NCBI GenBank assembly: GCA_001509375.1
Contig: LGFT01000005.1
Span: forward strand, 1 to 51,479
Direction of reading: 5' to 3'
DNA: 51,479 nt
From: Methanothrix harundinacea
GTDB taxonomy: Archaea > Halobacteriota > Methanosarcinia > Methanotrichales > Methanotrichaceae
The notes beneath the pieces are model-generated. The model saw only the letters and a list, made by a program, of their open reading frames with translations, was not told the DNA's origin and did no database searches. The position numbers were made by a program, and so were the translations under genes. Shown in pieces: positions 21,382 to 28,900 of this stretch; the first letter of the stretch is position 1; each line of letters begins with the position of its first letter.

Positions 21382-21825
21382 ATGACTGAAATGGAAATCG
21401 CGATGGAGACGTTCCCGAAAAAGATTAGGAAATCCCTTTCGGGCCTGGTGCAGGCCGGAGAGCCGCCGGTAATGGCCCTCCCGGCCGTTCCCCGGAGGTA
21501 CCAGGACGAGAAGGCGATGGCCTTCGCGAGGATAGGAGCCTTCGACGAGGTGAAGATCTCCTCCTGGATCGTGGTTACGGAGAAGAACCTGATCTTCGTC
21601 CGCTCCGGCCTGTTAAGAAACAGGATGGATAGGTTCCCCCTCTCGGGGATCACGGGGGTCGAGTACGTCAAGGAGTTTCAGGACAACACCCTGAAGATCA
21701 GGATCGGGGAGGCCGCCGAAGACGTCCGATTCTATCACGAAGTCGATGGCGTCCGGTTTTTCAAATACATGTTGGACGTCCTCAAAAGGAGGGATGAAAC
21801 CGAAAAGGCGAGCCGGCAAATTTGA
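21382..21825 (+). CDS. PH-domain-like protein of unknown function
   Basis: A 147-residue soluble protein. Residues about 45-140 look like a bacterial-type PH (YokE/bPH) domain: ISSWIVVTEKNLIFVRSGLL, FPLSGITGVEYVKEFQDNTL and a C-terminal helix FFKYMLDVLKRRDE. The N-terminal 40 residues are charged. Such domains act as binding or assembly modules; no enzymatic motif is visible. It follows purP by 45 bases and its end touches the next frame, so it is probably cotranscribed. Confidence 0.65.
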   Translation: MTEMEIAMETFPKKIRKSLSGLVQAGEPPVMALPAVPRRYQDEKAMAFARIGAFDEVKISSWIVVTEKNLIFVRSGLLRNRMDRFPLSGITGVEYVKEFQDNTLKIRIGEAAEDVRFYHEVDGVRFFKYMLDVLKRRDETEKASRQI

Positions 21826-21863
21826 GGCTGAAAAGCGAGGCGAAATATGATGAACGGGGATGG

Positions 21864-22310
21864 ATGACGACGATCACGGTGGTGGCCCACTGCCTCCTCG
21901 ACCCCGAGACGAGGCTCGCGGACCTCCGACCCATCGACTTTCGGCCCGAGCCGCCCCTGATCCAGCTCCTCTGCCCCGAGGCGGGGCACCTTGGCCTCGA
22001 CCGCTGGGCGGTGACCAAAAACCAGATCGACATTCCCTCCTACCGACGATACTGCCGCGAGATCTTCCTACACCACGCAGACCTGATCGAGCAATTTTCT
22101 AAGAAGGGGTACGAGATAGAGGTGGTGGGGGTCGAGGGAAGCCCCAGCTGCGGCATAAATTCAACAACTTCGGGCTACACCGGGGGGAAGATCCGCTACC
22201 AGGATCACGACCACGTCTCCGGGACGGGGGTCTTCATGGAAGAGGTGGCAAAAGAATTGGAGAGGAGGGGCGTCCCCTTCTGCCTCCGAGAGGCTGGACG
22301 AAGAGAATGA
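21864..22310 (+). CDS. DUF523/TudS-like cysteine-motif protein
   Basis: About 148 residues. The motifs AHCLLDPETR near the N-terminus, QLLCPEAGH in the middle and VEGSPSCGIN near residue 98 match the DUF523 pattern of three conserved cysteines. Members with a [4Fe-5S] cluster (TudS) remove sulfur from thiouracil; archaeal homologues are often annotated only as conserved. A role in thiolated-base salvage or sulfur handling is inferred. The start is uncertain: ATG 21864 fits homologous N-termini, while a TTG at 21822 overlapping the previous stop would add 14 residues. Confidence 0.6.
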   Translation: MTTITVVAHCLLDPETRLADLRPIDFRPEPPLIQLLCPEAGHLGLDRWAVTKNQIDIPSYRRYCREIFLHHADLIEQFSKKGYEIEVVGVEGSPSCGINSTTSGYTGGKIRYQDHDHVSGTGVFMEEVAKELERRGVPFCLREAGRRE

Positions 22311-22421
22311 GCCTCACCAAAATACCTTTTCTGGGCAATTCAGCCGGATAAACTCGTGAAGGCAGACGCCAGAAGCCGTGCGAAAGGTCAGATCAGAGCC
22401 CGTTTTGGCTTGGACCGACCG

Positions 22422-22697
22422 CTAGGGGTTCTCTTTGAGCTTTAGCTGGAATTCAAGCTCTCTCCTTGCCGGATCATGCTTGTACTGCACCTCAAGCTTC
22501 ATCGGCTCCGCCGGGCTAACTCCCAGGGTCCAACCCTCGGAGGAGGCCTCTACCCTTCCCCGGCCCTCTATCTCATCGGCAAGGCTCCGAAGGGTGCTCG
22601 CCACCTCCCCGACGGTCATGTAGAACTCCTGCTCAAACTTTTCTCCGCTCGTGGGGCTTCCTTTGGATTTGCCTAGCCTTCCGTTTATGCTGACCAT
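22422..22697 (-). CDS. amphi-Trp domain protein
   Basis: A 91-residue protein matching the small amphi-Trp domain family: FEQEFYMTVGEVASTLRSLAD, then VEASSEGWTLGVSPAEPMKLEVQYKHD (two pieces), and a C-terminal LEFQLKLKE. The conserved tryptophan is in EGWTLGV. The family is widespread in archaea and bacteria without a settled function. Start ATG 22697 has GGTGG 5 bases upstream; a GTG at 22706 is less likely. It stands alone downstream of the HIT gene. Confidence 0.8.
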   Translation of the reverse strand: MVSINGRLGKSKGSPTSGEKFEQEFYMTVGEVASTLRSLADEIEGRGRVEASSEGWTLGVSPAEPMKLEVQYKHDPARRELEFQLKLKENP

Positions 22698-22804
22698 AGA
22701 GACCACCGGGTTTCATCTTCCCTCTGACCGATAAAATACTTTCTGTATTGAGGACGCCATCATTGAAGCCCTTCGATGACGTTTTCACCTCTGGCTAAAC
22801 CCCG

Positions 22805-23293
22805 TCATCTCAAGACTTCGTCGAGAGCGGCCATGAGCTTCTCGCGGGTCGCTTGGATGTGCTCGGGGATCACCCTCGTCTCCGCGAAGACGGGCATGAA
22901 GTTGCAGTCGCCAGACCACCTTGGGACGACGTGGAGGTGGATGTGGCTCGCGATTCCCGCCCCCGCGCACTCGCCCATGTTAATCCCGATGTTGAAGCCG
23001 TCTGGGTTCATCGTCCTCTTCAAAATCTCGACGGCGAGGTCGGTGAGCTCCAGAAACTCGGACCTCTCCTCGGCACCCCAGCCCGCTAGGGTCGAAGTAT
23101 GGCGACGGGGAACGACCATCAGATGCCCGTTATTGTAAGGGTAGGCGTTCATGATGATGAAGTGATGGGTGCCCCGATGGAGTATCAGGTTCTCAGCATC
23201 CCGATCCTCATCGATCTTCTCGCAGAATATGCAAGCCACGGACTTGTCGCTTCTTATGTACTCCATCCTCCAGGGTGCCCACAAAGTCCTCAA
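22805..23293 (-). CDS. HIT-family nucleotide hydrolase or transferase
   Basis: A 162-residue histidine triad protein. The catalytic motif HIHLHVVPRW is near residues 117-126. An N-terminal zinc-like CIFCEK and NAYPYNNGHLMVVPRRH are typical of the Ap4A phosphorylase-like HIT branch. It probably cleaves or transfers adenylyl groups from dinucleoside polyphosphates or nucleotide adducts; the substrate is not determinable. It overlaps purN by 4 bases (ATGA), so the two are coupled. Confidence 0.88.
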   Translation of the reverse strand: MRTLWAPWRMEYIRSDKSVACIFCEKIDEDRDAENLILHRGTHHFIIMNAYPYNNGHLMVVPRRHTSTLAGWGAEERSEFLELTDLAVEILKRTMNPDGFNIGINMGECAGAGIASHIHLHVVPRWSGDCNFMPVFAETRVIPEHIQATREKLMAALDEVLR

Positions 23294-23913
23294 GATCTAT
23301 CCGCCTCCTTTCGCTCGAAGACGATTTTTCTTCCCACCACCTTCGGCCTCTTCTCTATGAAGAGCTTCAGAGCCTCGGGGTAGGCCCGGTACTCCGCCTC
23401 CTGGACCCTCGCCTTCAGGCTCTCGTGGGTGTCGTCATCTCTCACCTCTACGGGAACCTGATAAATTATGGGGCCGTGGTCGACCTTCTCATCCACCAGG
23501 TGGATCGTCGTCCCCGTCACTTTGACGCCGTAGTCGAGGGCCTGCTGGAAGGCGTCCAGCCCCCGGAAGGCTGGGAGGAGGGCGGGGTGGATATTGATCG
23601 TCCTGTTCTTGAAGTGCCGGACGAACTCTGGGGTGAGGATCCTCATATACCCGGTGAGGACGACGAGGTCGACCCCGGCCCTTTCCAGGTGATCGATGAG
23701 AAGCTCGTCATACTCTGCCCGGTCTAGACCCGAGGGATCCAAAAAATGGGCCTCGACCCCTAGCTCGCGGGCTATCCCGAGGGCCCCCGCATCCCGCTGG
23801 TCTGCCAAAACGATGACGACCTCTGCGGGGATGTGCCCCGAGCGGGCAGCCTCGATGATGTACCTCGCATTCTCTCCGCGCCCCGAGGAGATGACCCCGA
23901 TCCTGGTGGTCAA
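23290..23913 (-). CDS. purN: Phosphoribosylglycinamide formyltransferase
   Basis: A 207-residue PurN. The phosphate loop GVISSGRGENAR, the catalytic triad region INIHPALLPAFRG with Asn and His, and the Asp in VTGTTIHLVDEKVDHGPII are present. It formylates GAR using a formyl-pterin, classically 10-formyl-THF. It starts at TTG 23913 with GGAG upstream. In an H4MPT-based methanogen the formyl donor is an open question. It is followed by the coupled HIT gene and preceded by alba at 28 bases. Confidence 0.9.
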   Translation of the reverse strand: MTTRIGVISSGRGENARYIIEAARSGHIPAEVVIVLADQRDAGALGIARELGVEAHFLDPSGLDRAEYDELLIDHLERAGVDLVVLTGYMRILTPEFVRHFKNRTINIHPALLPAFRGLDAFQQALDYGVKVTGTTIHLVDEKVDHGPIIYQVPVEVRDDDTHESLKARVQEAEYRAYPEALKLFIEKRPKVVGRKIVFERKEADRS

Positions 23914-23941
23914 TGCCAGCGCTCCAGGAAGAAGCCTCTAT

Positions 23942-24211
23942 TCACTTCGAGAGGGTGATCTCGATGGCCGAAACGTTAGTCTCTCCCCGATCGGTATTCA
24001 GGGTCTCGGTGGAGATCTGGATGTCCTTGACTTTGACGTCTCCCAAAAACCTACTTCTTGAGACCTCTGCAACGTCCACTGCTCTTGATATCGCTCGTCC
24101 TCTGGCCATGATCTTAACCTCTCTGGCGCCGCTGTTGAACTGGGTGACCACCGCAAGTACGTAGTTCATCACTGGTTTGTTGCCGACGAATACCACATCA
24201 TCTTCTGCCAT
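23942..24211 (-). CDS. albA: DNA/RNA-binding protein Alba
   Basis: An 89-residue Alba. The motif [18 protein letters not shown], the basic patch [19 protein letters not shown] and [12 protein letters not shown] are diagnostic. It is an abundant chromatin and RNA-binding dimer. The lysine at the acetylation-type position of Sol. Alba is seen as K in GNKPVMNY. It heads the alba-purN-HIT gene group. Confidence 0.95.
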   Translation of the reverse strand: MAEDDVVFVGNKPVMNYVLAVVTQFNSGAREVKIMARGRAISRAVDVAEVSRSRFLGDVKVKDIQISTETLNTDRGETNVSAIEITLSK

Positions 24212-24287
24212 GTACCATCACCACTTTGGAACTAACAGCTCTCAGATTGTGGATGATATCGTTTACTACATAAAGTTAATGATTTGG

Positions 24288-24866
24288 TCAGAGATATCTC
24301 CCCCGAGCCTCGATCTCCCCGACCCGCTTTAAAACCTCTCCAGCCCTGGAGTAGGTTTTGGCGTACCCCCGACCAAAGGCATCGATCAGCTCCTCAGAAT
24401 GATCGTGGGTGCTCTTCACTGTCTGAAAAAAGACGTGGACGTCCATGCCCTGGGCTTCAATGCCTCCGTCATGGAAGGCGAGGCCGAAATCGATGAAGTA
24501 GATCTTCTCTCCTTTCAGGATCATGTTGGAGGTGGTGAGGTCGCCGTGGATGATCCCGCAAGCGTGGAGCCTTCCCACCAGCTCCCCCACCTTCTCAGAT
24601 AAGTCCGAGTCGATCACCTCTTTTAGCTTCAACCCCTCCACATGTTCCATGGTGAGGCTGAACCGGTCGACGTCCAGGACTATCGGCGTTGGAACCCCGC
24701 ATCTCCGAGCCTCGGAGATTATCCGCGACTCCATCACCGTCCTCTCTCGCCTGATCCTCTCGTCAAGAGCCGGCGTCCTGTAACCTTTGGGCAGCCTAAC
24801 CTTAGTCACTCGGCCCCCATCCCTCATTATCACCGCCTCTGCGCCTCTCCCGATCTCCTCAGACAC
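24288..24866 (-). CDS. bud32: Bud32-type kinase (KEOPS subunit), stand-alone
   Basis: A 192-residue small atypical Ser/Thr kinase/ATPase. It has GRGAEAVI, the conserved Lys in VTKVRLPKGYR, the ELDERIRRERT-like segment ALDERIRRERTVMESRII, the catalytic HGDLTTSNMIL and IDFGLA. It is part of the KEOPS complex that makes t6A37 on ANN-decoding tRNAs. The start is GTG 24866, 4 bases after the DUF1786 stop. In many euryarchaea it is fused to Kae1; here it is free-standing and Kae1 is not adjacent. Confidence 0.92.
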   Translation of the reverse strand: MSEEIGRGAEAVIMRDGGRVTKVRLPKGYRTPALDERIRRERTVMESRIISEARRCGVPTPIVLDVDRFSLTMEHVEGLKLKEVIDSDLSEKVGELVGRLHACGIIHGDLTTSNMILKGEKIYFIDFGLAFHDGGIEAQGMDVHVFFQTVKSTHDHSEELIDAFGRGYAKTYSRAGEVLKRVGEIEARGRYL

Positions 24867-24870
24867 TGCC

Positions 24871-25914
24871 TCATCCCCTCAAAGATCTCCAGCCCTCGAC
24901 GAGGCCCAGACAGCCTGCGATCATCATGTCTCCGCCCGGGGCCGCGGAGATGACCGGGCCCAGTCTTTCGAGGAGGCTGGAACCAAGGAAATGCTCTCTA
25001 TTCGGGCCCGTCACCATCACCGACCTGATCTCTCCGGCCCCGGGCGCTTCCACCACGTGGGCCCCGTGGCCTCCGTCCTCGAAGATCTCGCTGCTGGTGA
25101 TGGTTCCATTGCAGAGCCTCTCTGAGAAATGGTGGAGCTTATCCGTCGTCAGGGCCGAGGTGTGGTGCTCGAAGAGAGCGGTGATCTTCCCCTCGGTCAC
25201 CACCGACCCGATGGTGTGGCCGTTTCCAGCGTTCAATACCAGGGCCGGCTCGGCATAGTGAGGATCCAGGATCGCGCCGAAGATCGCCGCAGGTCCCGTA
25301 TCCATGATGATGGAGCGAAGGCCCGAACGGTCCAGCGTCTCCTTGACCGCCGCCATCCGGTTGAAGAGGGGCGGCGGGTCGAGATGGACGAAAGACCGGA
25401 GATCTCCCCCCGAATCGAGGACCTTCGCCATCTCCTCAAACCTCACGATGCGATTGCTCCGGTCTGGCGAAAAGCCGTGATCCTGGACTGCGACTGCCAT
25501 ATCTTTGGGCATCTCAAGGCCGAAGCTCTCGAGGGCGCCCTTTATGGCCGGTATGTAGAGATCTCCCATCTCCACCACTTCGGCCTCTGGCGGAGCCAAC
25601 TCGGCGATCTGGACTCCCATCGTCTTGACTCGCTCCAGGTCGTCGTGGATGGTCAAGGCAGCCTTGGGGGAGGCGAAGACCTTAAGGCCCGCCTCCAAAT
25701 GCCTTTTAACAGCTCGAACGGATTCTCCGCCCCCCATCGTCGTTCCCGAGAGAAAGACGTCCCTCCTTCGAAGCCTCGCCTCATCGATCAGCTTTCCCAC
25801 GATCACCGTCATGCTCGGCATCACCATCCTGGCCGAGTTCTCGATTAGTAGATCCTCTTCGAAGAGGAGAATGTCCTGGGTCCCCGCCCCGACGTCCACT
25901 GCCAGAAGCGCCAT
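24871..25914 (-). CDS. DUF1786 protein (ASKHA-like fold)
   Basis: A 347-residue protein of the methanogen-typical DUF1786 family. It opens with LLAVDVGAGTQDILLFEED, an actin/Hsp70-type phosphate-1-like motif. Later come IIMDTGPAAIFGAILD and VLNAGNGHTIG, a likely second phosphate motif. This suggests nucleotide binding, by analogy with sugar kinase/Hsp70-like proteins. Some database entries call it pyruvate formate-lyase activating enzyme-like, but no radical-SAM CxxxCxxC motif is present. The function is unknown. Bud32 lies 4 bases downstream. Confidence 0.75.
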   Translation of the reverse strand: MALLAVDVGAGTQDILLFEEDLLIENSARMVMPSMTVIVGKLIDEARLRRRDVFLSGTTMGGGESVRAVKRHLEAGLKVFASPKAALTIHDDLERVKTMGVQIAELAPPEAEVVEMGDLYIPAIKGALESFGLEMPKDMAVAVQDHGFSPDRSNRIVRFEEMAKVLDSGGDLRSFVHLDPPPLFNRMAAVKETLDRSGLRSIIMDTGPAAIFGAILDPHYAEPALVLNAGNGHTIGSVVTEGKITALFEHHTSALTTDKLHHFSERLCNGTITSSEIFEDGGHGAHVVEAPGAGEIRSVMVTGPNREHFLGSSLLERLGPVISAAPGGDMMIAGCLGLVEGWRSLRG

Positions 25915-25997
25915 GAAAGGGCAGAGTCGACCTTCTGAGATAAAACCGTTGGGCCGGTGGAGAAGAGCTATATCCTTTTGGAGGAAAATGATAGGTA

Positions 25998-26474
25998 ATG
26001 ATCATCGATGTAGTGGTCGTGAGCACATCAAGACACCGGAAGTACGGTCCTGTGGAGAAGCCGGAGGAGGCCGAGGACCTCTCGGGACGGGCGATCCTGA
26101 ACCGGCTCGAGGTCGAGGGTCGTAGCTTCACCTACAGACTCATCCCGGACGGGGTGGAGGCGGTGAGGGGAGCGATCCTGGCATCGGGGGCTGACGTCAT
26201 CGTCCTCTGCGGTGGCACGGGCCTCGCCCCCAAAGACCTGACCATCGAGGCGGCAGAGCCCCTCTTCGACAAGACGATCCCGGGCTTCGGGGAGGCGTTC
26301 AGGCTTAAAAGCCTCGAGGATGTGGGGACGAGGGCGATCCTCACCAGGGCCTCTGCCGGAATAGTCGGGGATGTTCCCGTCTTCTGCCTTCCAGGATCGC
26401 CCTCGGCGGCCCGGCTCGGGATCGACCTGATCCTGGCCGAGATCGATCACATCCTCCACCATATTTCAGAATGA
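25998..26474 (+). CDS. MoaB/MogA-type molybdenum cofactor protein
   Basis: A 158-residue protein with the MoCF/MogA fold: DVVVVSTSRHRKYG at the N-terminus, VIVLCGGTGLAPKDLTIEA near residue 70 (molybdopterin-binding GGTG) and VFCLPGSPSAARLGID. It adenylylates molybdopterin before metal insertion. This cofactor is needed by the FwdB/D subunits encoded upstream. It is monocistronic. Whether it handles W or Mo is not visible. Confidence 0.88.
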   Translation: MIIDVVVVSTSRHRKYGPVEKPEEAEDLSGRAILNRLEVEGRSFTYRLIPDGVEAVRGAILASGADVIVLCGGTGLAPKDLTIEAAEPLFDKTIPGFGEAFRLKSLEDVGTRAILTRASAGIVGDVPVFCLPGSPSAARLGIDLILAEIDHILHHISE

Positions 26475-26504
26475 CAAAATTATAATACGTTTTGAATTCG
26501 ATAG

Positions 26505-26530
26505 AAAAGGATGAAGTGATCCTTTTATAG
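26505..26530 (+). promoter_or_regulatory. Dyad plus TTTTATAG box between moaB-type and first CBS gene
   Basis: AAAAGGAT and ATCCTTTT form a perfect 8-bp inverted repeat (26505-26512 and 26519-26526) with loop GAAGTG. The right arm runs into CCTTTTATAG, a TATA-like box about 50 bases before the first CBS gene. It may be a terminator for the upstream gene or an operator covering the promoter. Confidence 0.35.
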
Positions 26531-26578
26531 AGGGAATCTCTTTAATAAGAACGGCAATCTGCCGCGGAGGTGACAAGC

Positions 26579-27139
26579 ATGGAAACAGAGATTCCGGTGC
26601 GGGATATAATGGCCCGACCTGTGATCACCGTTGATTCCGAGGTTGACGTGGTGAAGGCTGCGAACAAGATGTTCTCCGCAAACGTGGGCAGCTTGATCGT
26701 GATTCACAACGACCAGCCGATCGGGATCATAACTGAGCGAGATCTGGTCGGAAAGATAGTTGCCAAGGCCGCAAATCCAAAAGAGATAACTGTGGGAGAT
26801 GTGATGTCCTCGCCCCTGATCACCATCCCCCCTGACGTCAGCTTGAGCGATGCCGCCATAAAGATGCTAAAATCGGGGGTGAAGAGGCTCCCTGTGATAT
26901 CGGGCGAGGGAAAGCTGGTGGGCATAATCACCGATACCGACCTCGTCTCCGGATCGGCCTCGATAGGCATGGGTGAGATCCTAAGCCACCTCATAGAGAT
27001 GCACAGGGATAGCGTCCATTTCGAGGAGCAGAGAGAGCTGATAAGAGGGATCTGCGAGCGGTGCGGTCAGATCTCAGACTCTCTGGAGGCGGTAAATGGC
27101 GAGCTTCTTTGCTGGAGCTGCAGAGACGGAAATAAATGA
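26579..27139 (+). CDS. CBS-pair protein with C-terminal zinc ribbon
   Basis: A 186-residue protein. Two CBS motifs (Bateman pair) occupy residues about 5-130: RDIMARPVITVDSEVDVVKA...GSLIVIHNDQPIGIITERDLV, then DVMSSPLITIPPDVSLSDA...LVGIITDTDLV. A zinc ribbon CERCGQISDSLEAVNGELLC-WSC closes the protein. CBS pairs bind adenosine ligands (AMP, ATP, SAM); the ribbon could bind nucleic acid or a partner. Start ATG 26579 has GAGGTG upstream; the GTG within that site is not used. It is first of five CBS genes, 40 bases before the second. Confidence 0.88.
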   Translation: METEIPVRDIMARPVITVDSEVDVVKAANKMFSANVGSLIVIHNDQPIGIITERDLVGKIVAKAANPKEITVGDVMSSPLITIPPDVSLSDAAIKMLKSGVKRLPVISGEGKLVGIITDTDLVSGSASIGMGEILSHLIEMHRDSVHFEEQRELIRGICERCGQISDSLEAVNGELLCWSCRDGNK

Positions 27140-27179
27140 ACATTTCGGAATTTTTTGGAGTTGAGCAGGAGAGCGTAAA

Positions 27180-27956
27180 ATGGGAACAATAGTTGGAGAG
27201 ATCATGTCAACGGATCTGATCAGCGTGGAAGAAGGCGACTTCGTGACCCGGGCAAGGCAGCTGATACGCGATAACCAGCTGCGAGGATTGCCGATAAAAA
27301 ACGGCGAGGGACACGTAACCGGGATAGTCACCGACCGGGATATGCTGAAGATAGCTTCGACCCGTTCGAACGTCACGGTCTCAGGCTTTTCTGTGGAGGC
27401 ACCCCTGGTCACCCCCGAAACGGATCTCAAAGAGGCGGCAAAGTCGCTGCTCTCGGCCAATTACGCAATACTGCCCGTGGTCCGGTCTTCAGAAGACCGA
27501 CGGCTCCAGGGCGTGGTCAGCCCAATTGACATATTCAAAAAGATCAACCCGGAGAAGTTGGCCGGAAAAAGGGTCAAAGAGGTGATGAATACCGAGACCA
27601 AGACCTGTGGCCCCCAGGACTCGGTGACTAAGGTCTGGGACGCAATGCTCGATTCCGACTTCACGGGGATGCCCGTGGTGGACGAAAAAGGCAAACCTCT
27701 CGGGATAATTACCCGCTTCGACATACTGAAGAGGGGAGGGGCGCGGATAAGCAAAGATACCAAGGACGTAATGAAAGTGGAAAAACTGATGAGCACACCA
27801 TTATATAGCATTAGTTCGGAGGCGAGCCTTCGAGATGCCGCAAAGATGATGCTCGATCGCGAGATTGGAAGGATATCCGTGGTGGACGACGGCAAACTCG
27901 TCGGAATAATCGACAGATACGATGTTATCAAGGCTATCTTTGGTGAGGGACCATGA
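27180..27956 (+). CDS. Four-CBS-domain protein
   Basis: A 258-residue protein consisting of four CBS motifs: residues about 5-58 (GEIMSTDLISVEEGDF), 65-125 (VEAPLVTPETDLKEA), 130-185 (VKEVMNTETKTCGPQDS) and 200-256 (VEKLMSTPLYSISSEAS). Each ends in the usual VGIIT/D-RYD pattern that binds nucleotide phosphates. There is no enzymatic domain, so it is a pure sensor or regulator. GGAG lies upstream of ATG 27180. It overlaps the next gene by 4 bases (ATGA). Confidence 0.88.
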   Translation: MGTIVGEIMSTDLISVEEGDFVTRARQLIRDNQLRGLPIKNGEGHVTGIVTDRDMLKIASTRSNVTVSGFSVEAPLVTPETDLKEAAKSLLSANYAILPVVRSSEDRRLQGVVSPIDIFKKINPEKLAGKRVKEVMNTETKTCGPQDSVTKVWDAMLDSDFTGMPVVDEKGKPLGIITRFDILKRGGARISKDTKDVMKVEKLMSTPLYSISSEASLRDAAKMMLDREIGRISVVDDGKLVGIIDRYDVIKAIFGEGP

Positions 27957-28900
27957 AGAGACCATCAGAGGATCGGAAGATCAGGATGCCGGGAGCGATG
28001 GATAGGGGACCGGTCCAGTTCGATTCCAGAGCTGCTAAGCGTACAGGGGACGTTCTCACCATTTCGACTAGAGATGTGGTGACGGCACCGCCCACCACCA
28101 CCATCATCGGCGCCATCAAGATAATGACCTCTTATGGTTTCGGAAGGCTGCCGATAGCCGATGCTGGAACCTTGCGGCTCCTGGGCTTCGTCACCGGCGT
28201 CGACGTCGTAGACTTTCTCGGAGGCGGCATAAGACACAACCTTCTCAAAAAGAAGTATGAAGGAAACATCCTCGCAGCCGTCAACGCCGATATCAAAGAG
28301 ATCATGAGCTCCGGGCTCATATCCATCACCGAGAAGTCCTCTGTTGAAGACGCCCTAAAGTTGATGTATGAAAAGAACGTGGGCGGCCTGCCCGTGGTGG
28401 ACGAAGATAACAGGATAAAGGCCCTGATCACAGAACATGACTTCGCAAAGCTCGTGGCCGGGTTGAACACCGGCATCGAGGTCGAGGAGTTCATGAGTCC
28501 GAATGTGATCACAGCCAAAGGTCAGATGTCCATCGAGAAGACCACCAGAATGATGGTCCAACAGGGCGGTTTCCGAAAGCTCCCCGTAGTTCAGGATTCC
28601 ATTCTGATTGGCATGGTCACAGCCTCCGACATCATGAGGTACCTTGGAAGCGGTGAAGCGTTCGGGAAGGTGGTGACCGGAGACATCGGGGAAGTGATGA
28701 GCCAGCCGATAAAGATCCTGGTCCGAAGAGATCCCGTATCCACGGAGAAAGATGCAGACCTCGGAGGGGCGGCAGAGACTATGATGGTGAAGGGTGTCGG
28801 TGCTCTGCCGGTCATGGAAAACGGATCTCTTCTCGGCATCATCACCAAAAGAGACTTCATCAGGGCATTTGCGGAGGAGAAACGAGGGATCATACCATGA
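27953..28900 (+). CDS. Four-CBS-domain protein with basic N-terminal extension
   Basis: A 315-residue protein. An N-terminal basic, probably flexible stretch of about 35 residues (KRPSEDRKIRMPGAMDRG) precedes four CBS motifs: TRDVVTAPPTTTIIGAIKIM, KEIMSSGLISITEKSSVEDA, VEEFMSPNVITAKGQMSIEK and GEVMSQPIKILVRRDPVSTE. It overlaps both neighbours by 4 bases. The family is nucleotide-binding; no catalytic residues are seen. The basic tail may contact nucleic acid, which is inference only. Confidence 0.87.
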   Translation: MKRPSEDRKIRMPGAMDRGPVQFDSRAAKRTGDVLTISTRDVVTAPPTTTIIGAIKIMTSYGFGRLPIADAGTLRLLGFVTGVDVVDFLGGGIRHNLLKKKYEGNILAAVNADIKEIMSSGLISITEKSSVEDALKLMYEKNVGGLPVVDEDNRIKALITEHDFAKLVAGLNTGIEVEEFMSPNVITAKGQMSIEKTTRMMVQQGGFRKLPVVQDSILIGMVTASDIMRYLGSGEAFGKVVTGDIGEVMSQPIKILVRRDPVSTEKDADLGGAAETMMVKGVGALPVMENGSLLGIITKRDFIRAFAEEKRGIIP

